A stretch of DNA of 64,000 nucleotides. Source: Odiellus spinosus (taxonomy: Eukaryota > Arthropoda > Arachnida > Opiliones > Phalangiidae). Position numbers and translations under genes: made by a program. The notes beneath the pieces are model-generated. The model worked only from the letters and a program-made list of their open reading frames with translations. It had not been told where the DNA came from and ran no database searches. This document shows positions 34,911-44,978 of this stretch, in pieces. The stretch covers positions 6,063,143-6,127,142 of the forward strand of contig OY987227.1 of the NCBI GenBank assembly GCA_963920705.1, read 5' to 3'. Within the stretch, counting starts at the first letter, position 1. Every line of letters starts with the position of its first letter.

Positions 34911-37837
34911 TTCTACGAGGTATCGGGATTTTTCAAGATTCGTTTAAAATTTCAAGCCGGACTTTTTTGTTTAAATAGAAAAAGAAAATTCCAAAACTGG
35001 ATATTTTCCTCAAACCAATTACGTTGATAGGTAATTCCAATTTTTACCACGAATGTCTTAGATTTATTCAAGATTCGTATACGAACTGAAATTATAATTG
35101 AAACGGGCAGCGAAATAACGAATTCCATTAGGGGACCCGAAAATGACGGGACATGGACGAAATAAAAGTAATCGAATTAAGAGCAATTTAGCGAAATTGA
35201 TAATTATTATTAGATAGAGACCGAATTACTTTGGCCGCCGAGCATTTACACGAATCGAAAATAGAGTCGAGAGACTACTATAGGACTTAGGAGGGAGGGT
35301 AAGCTATAGGGACGATCATTCCCGAGGGCCTAAGGAGATACTTCGTAGAGAGAAATTATTATACGGAGTCGAGAGGCGCGTATGAAGAGGGGGAAGAAGC
35401 GTATGGAAGGAAGACCATTATAGGCGTACGTAATATTAAATGGAGAGGCGAGAAAGCCCTCGAGACTTTAGGTATTAAACGGGCCGAGCGCGGCCAAGGG
35501 AGGGATTAAACGCTACACTCGTACACCCGAATAAAGCGAACGAATCGACTCCGTATAACGCTACCTTCACGTGCTAGACGAGTACTAGCAAAAAGCGCTT
35601 TCAAAGTTAAAATCGACTATTCGAATTAAAATAAATAGATTTATTTTTAAATCCGAGTTTCGGAAAGGTTGAAATTGAAAAATTAACGGGTCAATTATAT
35701 CAAAATATATCACTTATATTATTAGAATGAAAATAGAAATATGAGAAAGGTGTCTTATACGTTGTATTCGAATTAATAACCATTATTAATAGAATTTATA
35801 TTCCAAAATGGTAATTCAAGTCAACACGCAGCGTGAACGGGACTTTAATAACGCTATAATATAACCTATCTCTGATACGCCTTAATTTCACGCGTGATAA
35901 CCTTTATGGCCGAGTACGAGTATAACGGAGAGAGATTAATACAGGCCCTCGAAGCTCAATTCCTAGGAGCGTTAATCTCTATTCGTCTCCTTGGGGTGAA
36001 ATGAGGATTAAGATGGTATACGGGGAAGGTGCTGGAGGGAGGGAGGGCATGCGTGGATATTTCGTGCGACACGATCTGCGGAGCGAAACTTTATAATGAT
36101 CCTCGGAGTTGGTTGCGCGCCTTAAACGATTGGGCTTTTTTCTTTCTATCTAGCTACGCTTTAAAAAGAGGGGCGGGAGAGAGGGGGGAAGAAGGTAGAG
36201 CTAATGAATATCCTGGATGTCATTAAGGGGAAGACTTTGGCCTATCAGACGCGACCACCACCGAAAATTAATACGAAAGAGATAGCGCCCGAAAATAATC
36301 ACCCAACCACCTATAGAACCCATCCTCGCGTCCCAATACTCCTTAAGATCATTATTAACGTAAAAGATGTAATTAATAGACTTGATGTTATATATTAAAA
36401 CTAGATATTCATTTTAATCAGAATCTAATTAATAGATTAGGACCGGGCAGGGTGGGATGGGGGAGCCTCTAAAGTCATTTTTAAATTACATTAAGACTTC
36501 GCGCTCGCTTACAAAGGTGGCTAAGAATTAGGCCTAACTTTTCGAGAAAAAAATCATTAACCGTTAAGATTAAATTTAAATTACACGCGAGAGGTTAGAA
36601 TTTGAATTTAACTGAAATTAAATCTAAGATTCGCGAAAACTTTACAAATAAACTGCAAATTCAGAAGATAAACCACTTTTCCAATGGAAAATTCAAAAAT
36701 GGATCATTAGAAACGCTTTATAAATATTTTGGGAAAACCCCTGGTAGTCGGTTGCCGACGACACTCCCACGCGTACGCTTAGGACACTTCTACAGGCGCG
36801 AGATCTAAAATTATATTTTCACCAACTATTTCTTTTCACGATTATAGGGTAAAATAAAACCTAATCTTTATACTGCCCCCCTCCCTCCTAAAATATAAAT
36901 GTATTTTAATATACGGTCGAGGTTAAAAACCGTTAATGGCGAAACATTCGAGCGAAGGAAGAAATCGGGAAAAAATATTGAAAAAAAAAAGCAGACGGTT
37001 GGTTGGTGGCGTGCTAGCCGTTTCGAGCTAGAAATCGAAGAATTTACGACCACACGTAAGCCGGGAACATTAACATCACCCCGTGTTTGACCCCGTATAC
37101 GATATTACCGAGTTGTAAAAGCGCTAAAATACGAGAGAAAACTGGGATTGGAACGAGAAAACTGATAAAAAACGAGGGAAGGCCCGATTCGATGAAAATA
37201 ATAAGCTCGAGTAATCGAAGAAAATCCCTCTCGAAAAAGAAATAAAAACGAAATCAATCGGAAATTTCGTAGTAGACCCCGTTAAATCCCGGCGATTTAA
37301 TTTCGAAGAGATACGAGGGAGATTAACTCGGGTCCCGTTGCTAACTGAAAACTGGATCGGAGGGAAGCCTTCTTTAATACGATAGGAAAAAATGTTTCGG
37401 GGTGTTTTATAGAGGCGCGGGCAGCGTTTTAATCGACCCGGGCTCCGCGCCGCGCGCTACCCGATCGATCGGAGGATCGAACCAATCACGAGGCGTCTAG
37501 CGAAATGATAGGGGAGAGAAAAGGTCACGGAGCACGCGCGCTCGACGTTCGATCGTCCCTGACAACGCGTATTATATAAGCGCCACCCCACGCGCCTCAA
37601 ATCGAAACGTTCTCCTAAATTCCATCTTCCTTCCAGAGGCGGAAAATGGACATCGCGTGAATTTTTACATTCACACGGATATAGCGCGGGGGATAAGGGG
37701 GGAGGGGTCAAGCCCCCCTTTTTCACGGGTTCAGAGTCGCGATGGACCAAAAATCGGGGAATAACAATACATAGACTCAACGTTGCAAACGGGGGGAAAT
37801 AAAATCAATAAAAACATATAGGGGTCGATGTTTAAAT
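34911..37837. other. 2.9 kb with no gene recognised
   Basis: Short frames only (for example 36602-36808 plus, 37457-37780 minus), none with a recognisable motif. A TATATAAG motif at about 37574 lacks supporting context. Confidence 0.45.
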
Positions 37838-37841
37838 TTAA

Positions 37842-38220
37842 AGGGAAAATGCAACCTAGTAGCGAGTGATTTTATAATCTCAGTGATACTTCCAATAACA
37901 TTCGATTTGTCGATGACCTTTCAATGATAACGTTCACACTTGACACTTTGGAACAGTTTTCAAGCCGTTTCTAATATTCAAATCGACTTTTTAAGATATT
38001 AATTTTGTTTCTAGATCGAAATTTTGTACTTTGACCTTTCCAAAGCGGTTAAAATCGGTTTCAAAGTCTGTAGTGTGAACGCAGCTTACGAGAAGAATTT
38101 CAGGATCTCCGTGAATCCAGTTAAGCCTATTTTTATAAGAAGTTTTATATTTATTTCTAGTTAAATATTTGTTTTTAAAATTTTGTACCGGTGGATCATT
38201 GGTTGTTAGGACGCGTTAGG
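37842..38220 (+). mobile_element. Family 1 MITE, copy f, interrupted by family X
   Basis: TTAA (37838-37841) precedes AGGGAAAATGCAACCTAGTA. Right-arm sequence GGATCTCCGTGAATCC, AGTTAAGCCTATTTT and TATTTATTTCTAGTTAAATA follows the insert. The right terminus GTTGCATTCTCCCT is missing, so the end given is approximate. A family X MITE splits it at 37933-38081. Confidence 0.7.
37933..38081. mobile_element. Family X MITE, copy 5, nested in family 1
   Basis: CGTTCACACTTGACACTTTGG on the left and CTGTAGTGTGAACG on the right are inverted ends of about 149 bp. TTTGACCTTTCCAAAGCGG is the usual interior block. Confidence 0.72.
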
Positions 38221-39837
38221 GCGAGAGTTAAAATTCTCGGGGAAACTCGACGCTGCACGATGGTTTAGGAGAATAATGATTAACCTTTTTCGCGGCTTAG
38301 CTCATTAGTGAGCAAAATGGTTTTGGCGCGCGGCGGCGAGATTAAAAGTCGGGATAGGTTTACGGATAAATTTACTCGTTTATTCGAAATCGGGGGGAGA
38401 TCGCTATCGGCGGCTGTTCTACACCAACGTGAGGCTTTCCATTTTGGCCCGGGTGAAGGAGGAGCGTCGAAAAAAACGAATCGTGCATGGCCACGCGAGA
38501 CAAAAAATATTTCTAACCCCCTTTAAACAAAAACTTAAAGGCGTGAAAGCGAAAGGCCTAGATATAAACGATCAAATTCATCTCGATAGCGATTATAGAG
38601 ATAGAAAGAAACCGCCACGAAATTATATAATAAAATAATTTAAAACTCGGAATTCGGTAGAAACAAAACCCAATTATAAGAATTCGAAATTGTAACGACA
38701 TTGAAACGAACGCCGGTGCCAAGTTGGTACGAGTTGTAGTTTGGGAGTGAGATAAAGAAAGAACCCGTGAATTTCGAGAGACGAAATGGAAAACGTGACC
38801 GCGCTTCGACTCACTGGTCCCGAAATATTCTAAAGATATAGATTCTAACCCCGATGGAAAAGGAAACCAAAACTCCCGAATAAACAATGGATTATACGCT
38901 TAAAACAGAGAAATGATTTCTCTATTTTGGTAATGAAGATAATTCCTCTTGGAAAAGAGCGCGTAATTCGTGTCGCATTAGAAGCGGAATAGGTTCCAAA
39001 AAATCAAAAAGGGGTCCCGACCGAGAAAGAGGAGCTAGCTGTTATTGTCAGTCAAAGTGGTAGCTGAGAAGGCGAGCGCGCGTGACAAAACTCGGCTCAG
39101 AATGCTCGGATGCTCTTATCGGTACTTGAGGAAAGAACGCCAACTCGAAGATGACGTTGCCACAAAGAGAGTATACCCTTCCCATTCTAAATCTCTCTCT
39201 CCTTCGGCTTTGAAATTAAATGACGCGGTATTTTAGACGTTGCAATCTCCGAGAGAATTCGGTTCCATTCTACGGCTTAGTATAACTACGTTATCTATCT
39301 TGCTACAATTACGAAGACGAAAAGCAAGCGCGTCCCCGAGATGGTGAGAAGAACACGAGATGACCTTTTATATATAATCCCCCTTATAGACGTAACGCGC
39401 GCTAACTACCGAAACAAAAGATAAAAGATACGAAGCTCGACTTCGAGACTAATTATACGATCATCTGGAAAGGATATATTTCGAGGAAAATGTACTACAC
39501 CATACGCTTATCCTTATTAACAACAGATTTCGTCTCTTCGTTTAAATTAAAATAGAAAATACTAATTTTAAGTTAATATTTGTAATCAACTTCTTAGATC
39601 TTGCATAACCTCATTTCTAAGACTAAAGGTCATTACGATGTTCAACGAAATTGTGGTATCCACTACGCGTAATCCTGGACTGAATGGAGATAAATATATA
39701 GGTCGGCGATTGTGATCATACAGAGAATTCTTACGTATTACAAAATTTTGGATTAAAATAACAAAATATCCATATATTTGCGGATTATTTCGTCCACACG
39801 CCGACTTCAAGTGCAAATCTTCCTACTAACGAAGCTA
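38221..39837. other. No gene recognised
   Basis: Frames 38308-38526, 38429-38638 (+) and 38558-38887 (-) overlap without motifs. Confidence 0.45.
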
Positions 39838-40231
39838 TAGCGAGTGAGAACCATTTTGTATCAATTTCTTATCATTTAAAAACCTGTCTTATTCAATTCT
39901 TGAAAAAGTAGGCGCGCTTAACGGGGATTCACGCCGAGTTTGAAAGGCTGTCGTTAAACTCAGCCGACCAATCAAGCGAAAAGCGAGCCCTTAAATAATT
40001 TTGGTATTAATATATACCTTTCAAATTATAGGCTTATAAAGGGGCGCCTCGCACTTTTGGTGATTGGTCGGAGGCTGGTCATCAAACTCCCCGCGGATCC
40101 GCGTTAAGCCTACTTTCTGGCGAATAAGCGTAAGTCAAAGATTGTCTTTTAAGCTTAATAGGGTATATTTGATTCAAGTGTAATTAAACTTGAGAGAGAG
40201 AGAGAAATCTAGGTTCGGCTTCATAATCCCT
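39838..40231 (+). mobile_element. Degraded family 1-like MITE
   Basis: Inverted central arms CTCAGCCGACCAATCA / GTGATTGGTCGGAGGCTG, TTAAGCCTACTTTCTGG on the right, and a terminal TTCATAATCCCT followed by TTAA (40232-40235). The left terminus is not resolved. Confidence 0.5.
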
Positions 40232-40235
40232 TTAA

Positions 40236-41081
40236 AGAGTTGGAGCGCGTAATCCGCACTTTGGAAGAATTCCAAACGATTGTCTAAAAAGATAATCGTT
40301 AGCCACGCTTTAATTATTTCGCTCAAGCGCCAAATATTCGCGGGGTTTTTCGGTCATCACCGATAATATTTTTTTGTCAACGCTGCAGCGGGAATTTGGG
40401 AAATAAGTAAATTTTCTTTCGAACAAAAAATTCATTAATCTCGAGTGAAGTTAAAAATGGTTCGTTTTTACGGATAATTTAGTCGCGAAAGAGCGAGTTT
40501 GGCTTCAGTTATATTTCGATCTTGGCCTGAAATTTTGAGGGCGTATAGCAAAGCTATATAGATCCGTTTCTCCCTCCAAATAACGCGTTCGTGGTAGTTT
40601 CCAACTCGCTGAACACCCAGATTGATTCAATATTATAAACTACACAACGTGGGTTAGAATGATCATTATATCCTACGAAGTTTTCAGAGCGTTTAAAGGC
40701 CTAGCTTCCCCTTACACCTCTTAAAAAAAAACGAAACTTTCAGATTATATAATTGAATCCCGCTTCGGGCGCTCTGAAAATTCAAATTGAACGTGATAAC
40801 TACTTCATTTCACGTTGAATTTTCAACAGGCGCGAAGCTATACGAGGGACGTGGGTATACGCCTCTGATGCGGACTATTCGGGTTGGTATACGATCTAGT
40901 TGGAGAGTAATCATTAATCAGCGAAGGGAGGAGTCGCGTGGCTGGTTTAATATTGGGCGGAAACCCCCCGTTAGTCGTTAATCCCAACTCGCGCGAGAGT
41001 ATATTTAATCCCAACTCGCTTCGAAAAGAGACTCTTTAATCCGTACTAGGAGCGAAATAAGAAAAAAGGGCGTAGACTTGC
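40236..41081. other. No gene recognised
   Basis: One 64-codon plus frame (40787-40981) without motif. Confidence 0.45.
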
Positions 41082-42543
41082 CTAGGGTCAGTCCCCCTAT
41101 TATCGGACACATTATGAAAAAATAGCTTTCAACAGCAGCCAAATGGCAAAGAGCCTTTGCAAAACTGATAAGTATGCAATTTGAATCTTTTAACCCATGA
41201 TAGTATAGGAAAAATCTAGAAAAAGTCATAAAACGTAGTCATAAATTAAGAATTAAATTGACTAGTAAGCTACCCTGTTATCGGACGTTTGGATGATGAA
41301 TCGGACACACCTGGTCCACTTATCGGACACGCTACCCTTGAATCGGACGGTAGGAGTTAAGAGCCGGACAAAGGGATTTTAGGATCGGACGGTGGGAGTT
41401 AAGAACCGGACGGTGGGAGTTAAGAACCGGACGGTGGGAGTTAAGAACCGGACAAAGGGACTTTAGAATCGGACACCCTATCTTTGTAACCGGACGAAGG
41501 TCCCTTAAATTCGGACAGATATACACGTGTTCAAAAATAGGTACAATTTCCCAATATTAGTGATAGCAAACATCCGTTTCAGTCACGCTTTTTTGAAGTG
41601 ATTGTAAAATACCAACCGGATCCCATATTTTATGCTTATTTTAAAACTAAATAAAATTAACTTTATTTTTTAGAATTTTATTGAAGAACTTAAGGAGCTT
41701 TTTATATAAAAACGGCTTACGTACGCCTATCACGTGTTAAACACATAAAAAAATATCACCAGTTACATTTGAGCATTTTTAGCAAACATATTTTGCACAA
41801 ACTTCACATTTATTTACCAAGTTTCATTTTTCATTCGTTTGCTGTACAAGTTGGTGCGCAGCTTGCACCGTAAACCTCTTGTATTTTTTTATTTTTAATG
41901 ACCGCTTCTCGGGCTATTTTTATAAATGAATATAGACATGAAACTTCCAGACTCGTATATTAATTTTTAGTTTGCTATTTGACTCGAAAACATCTTTAAA
42001 AGCTCTGACGTACTCTTACTAAAATCGGAAAACTGCTATACCTACTTTGATACTAAACGTAGGGCTATAAAATTTCTGAATCTTGGACAGACAGCGAGTC
42101 CAAAAACTATAAACAGCGTGTCCGATAATAGGGTTTCAAGTCTAAAAATATATCTACTGTCGTTTTCCCAATAACAAAGTTTTAGCCAAGGCTTAAGGAA
42201 GAAATGTATAGATAAAGATTCAGGCTTTCTAGCGATACCAAAAATATTTAATTGGCTTCCGCTTAAAAACTTCAAAACAGGTTTTCAAATTTTAGGGGAA
42301 AGCAATTTCCACCCCTCTTTAATTTTTAAACCAACCAAAAATTAGTATACCTGGTTCGTTGACGCTTTCCTCGTCATCCATGGCGTCGCTACTCTTAAAA
42401 TTAATCAAATACGTAGATGACGTTACGGTCTTTTAAAAAATGTAACTCTTGTGGGTTTTCTTTAATGGGAAAATAGTATAAAAAAATAAAAAATAAAACT
42501 GTCCGATAATAGGGACGTCCGATAATAGGGGGACTGACCCTAG
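41082..42543. mobile_element. 1.46-kb element with 27-bp perfect TIRs (CTAGGGTCAGTCC ends)
   Basis: The first 27 bases (41082-41108, beginning CTAGGGTCAGTCCCCC) are the exact reverse complement of the last 27 (42517-42543). ATCGGACAC / GTCCGATA motifs recur at both subterminal regions. Because CTAG is palindromic, a 4-bp CTAG duplication and a longer TIR cannot be told apart. The interior has a 77-codon minus frame (42042-42275) that I do not recognise, and no transposase, so it is probably non-autonomous. Confidence 0.88.
41345..41520. repeat. 21-bp GGACGGTGGGAGTTAAGAACC tandem repeats
   Basis: Three to four consecutive 21-bp units lie between about 41390 and 41452, embedded in a wider run of rCGGACr motifs at 41281-41520, inside the element at 41082-42543. 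The minus-strand frame 41332-41526 simply reads this repeat. Confidence 0.85.
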
Positions 42544-42750
42544 CATGTTTTTAAATCTACAGTTAAAATATTTTTTAAATTGACCCCTCCCGAAACATAT
42601 CCTAAAGGATCAATTTAAACCGAATGAGTAACGATAGTCGCGAAATAAAACGGGAATTTCTATCAAATGTCTTAAAGGCGTAATGAAGACGATTTTAATT
42701 AGATTAGCGTTTAGTCGCGTCAATAACTATCGTATCTAACAAACGGTAAG
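42544..42750. other. Spacer between two elements
   Basis: A/T-rich, nothing recognised. Confidence 0.5.
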
Positions 42751-43031
42751 GCCTCAATTGCGCAGTTCCCACAAGCGCATTTCCTTTTGCGCAGTTTTTC
42801 ATTTCCGCAGTTTCCATTTGCCCTTTTTTCATTTGCGCAGTTTCCATTTGCAGGTTGTGTTAGGTTACGTTAGGTTAGGTTAGTTAATCACTCGAACTAG
42901 CCTGTCCCTCTTGTGGACAACTCGAATGGCAAACTGCGCAAACGGAAAACCGCGCAAATGGAAATTGGCAAATGACAAACCGCGCAAATGGAAATGCGCA
43001 AGTGGGGAAACTGCGCAAGCGGACGCAAACC
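42751..43031 (-). mobile_element. Foldback-type element, copy 2 (unexpanded)
   Basis: The left end CAATTGCGCAGTTCCCACAA is the reverse complement of the right end of copy 1, and the right end GCGCAAGCGGACGCAAACC matches its left end. The arms contain only about 3-4 loose GCGCAAATGGAAA-type units each, and a unique 60-bp centre holds GTTAGGTTACGTTAGG. It shows what copy 1 looked like before amplification. Confidence 0.78.
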
Positions 43032-44278
43032 AAACAAACCATTAATCTTGGTTTTTCATTCCCCTCGACTTCAAATTTGTCAAGTTACTCATTCTAAATA
43101 GGTTCAATCTCGTTACGAAATGCGAAAATGTAATCGGCGTTACCCTTTTCCACCCTAGTTGGAATTCCTATAGATCGTATTGCCTATAATTAGAGCGCGA
43201 AATACAACTCCACCCCTCTTCCCATCACTCCAATCTCTCTCCGCGTGTATCAGTCTTTCTTCCGTCTTCCGAGGAAAGTCTCGGGGATGAGCCGAGAGAA
43301 AAGAAGCTCAAGATGAAAAGATGAAAAACGTAAACGAAAGGGGAGAAGGGCTCGGAAATTTAGCCTCGCTCGTTTTCAAACTACGCACCAAAGAAAAAAA
43401 CAAAATCTACCCAATTTTCAACCCGAAGTTCGAATAACCCAGCTACCGCGGAACAAGGGCCCGGGGTTGGAAACGCCGCCGTTAAAATAACCAAATGTCA
43501 TCGGTGATCCGCGAGCTACACTTTTCTAACGCTCGGAAGTTCGGCCTAACCTCGAAGCGACGTCAAAGGTAAGTCGAGTTTTCAGTTTCTCTATTTTTAC
43601 TATCGACTTAGGTTGATCTCGAACGTAACTCGTTTTTTATTTTCGGCTATTTTAGTCGAGATTCTTTTGGACAAAAAATAATCATTTTCACCCCGAGTCT
43701 GCAGCGCGGACGAAGATACGCGAATCGGTTAGCTATAGGAAACTTTGGAAGAGTGAAGCTTCGTGGCTATACGGAGAAATTAGGGTGAAAAAAATCAACT
43801 TTATAGGAGTGGATTCCTTTTCTCCTCGATTTCAGTTAGAGAAAGATGAAATAGCGGAGTAGACACAAACTAGAAGGTGGTCGCGTTTTCCAGAAGGAGA
43901 AAAAACTAGGAGGAGCGGAGGTGGCAACCAGGATTTCGCTACCGATACAAATTCCAAACTCGAGAAGGCTATTTCGGGCATCCCACCAAGAACGGAAGAA
44001 CCGTGGAGAGCGTATACGATACCAAACACCTATACTAGGAATGCCCTTACAACTACGTCTAGAGTAACTTTATGATAATATGTGAAACAATTTAACCCGC
44101 GCTACAGCTACAAGCTCATAGAACAGTAACAAAAAGATATCAAGGATACGATAAACATAGATTGAACCATACAGGTGTAGTTAACGTAGGTTAAAAGTTT
44201 TCTACTAGTGAATACCTAGACTACGAAGACATCCTGGGCCCAAAAAATAACTATCAACTTCAAGGTTTCCCGAAATGA
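43032..44278. other. No gene proven; one exon-like stretch
   Basis: A GC-richer region (43200-43700) with a TCAGTC initiator-like motif at 43250 and an ATG-to-donor open stretch at 43495-43568. See the separate low-confidence entry. Confidence 0.4.
43495..43568 (+). CDS. Possible first coding exon (very tentative)
   Basis: From ATG at 43495 the frame stays open for 24 codons plus two bases (MSSVIRELHFSNARKFGLTS and on) to CAAAG|GTAAGTCG, a perfect consensus donor. Upstream sequence is GC-richer than average with an initiator-like TCAGTC. No downstream exon was identified, and such donors arise by chance a few times in 128 kb of two-strand sequence. Confidence 0.15.
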
Positions 44279-44978
44279 CATAATCTATATTAAAAGAGCC
44301 AAATAATTACAGAGAATCTCGAGAGTAATTTGGGAAAATAAAGAAGTTCTGTCATCCCCCAATGATAAAACTCCCAGCAATTAACAGAGCTAATCTAAAT
44401 TAAAAGGGCCAAATAAATACAAAGAATCTCGAGGGTATTTGAGAAATGAATTCCTAGAAGTTCCATCATCCCACAATGATAAAACTCCCAGCAATTAACC
44501 GAGCTAATCTAAATTAAAATTGTCAAATAAATACAAAGAATCTCGAGGGTACTCAGGAAATTAATTCCTAGAAGTTCCATCATCCCACAATGATAAAACT
44601 CCCAGCAATTAACCGAGCTAATCTAAATTAAAATTGTCAAATAAATACAAAGAATCTCGAGGGTACTCAGGAAATTAATTCCTAGAAGTTCTACCATCCC
44701 AAATGATAAAACTCCCAACAATTAAAGGCCTAGGATTACTTCTGCCTGTCACCTGGAAACAAACTAACCCTCCAGGCGTTCTCTTGCCTTGTTACCCAAA
44801 GGGTAAGCTCAGAGGGTTAGCCCACTTCCAGTGAACCAGGCAGGTTACAGGCAGAAGAAATACTAGGCCTTTAACAGAGCTAATCTAAAGGATCTCGAGG
44901 GTAATTTGGGAAAATAATTCCTAGACCTCACTCTCCAATGATAAAACTCCTAGCAATCAAAATGGGTCAAATAAAAAC
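44279..44978 (+). repeat. Short satellite patch (same monomer as 55.7-61.2 kb), interrupted
   Basis: Four to five monomers with TAATCTAAATTAAAAGGGCC, ACAAAGAATCTCGAGGGTA and CCCACAATGATAAAACTCCC, plus a partial unit after the MITE at 44726-44870. These units end in CAGCAATT or CAACAATT and carry variants (GGGTACTCAGG, AAAATTGTCAA) not seen in the main array, so the patch has evolved separately. Confidence 0.92.
44726..44870 (+). mobile_element. Small TTAA MITE, family 3, copy 2, inside satellite
   Basis: 145 bp with ends AGGCCTAGGATTACTTCTGC and GCAGAAGAAATACTAGGCCT, flanked by TTAA (44722-44725, 44871-44874). The host satellite normally reads CAACAATTAACAGAGC here, so the empty site is known and the TTAA duplication is shown directly. 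Confidence 0.95.

Noticed and set aside
37561-37600. TATATAAG motif as a promoter
   Set aside because: TATA-like words are common in this A/T-rich sequence, and nothing downstream looks like an exon.
41332-41526. Minus-strand ORF with repeated RPVLNSH peptides
   Set aside because: It is a readout of the 21-bp tandem repeat inside the 41082-42543 element.
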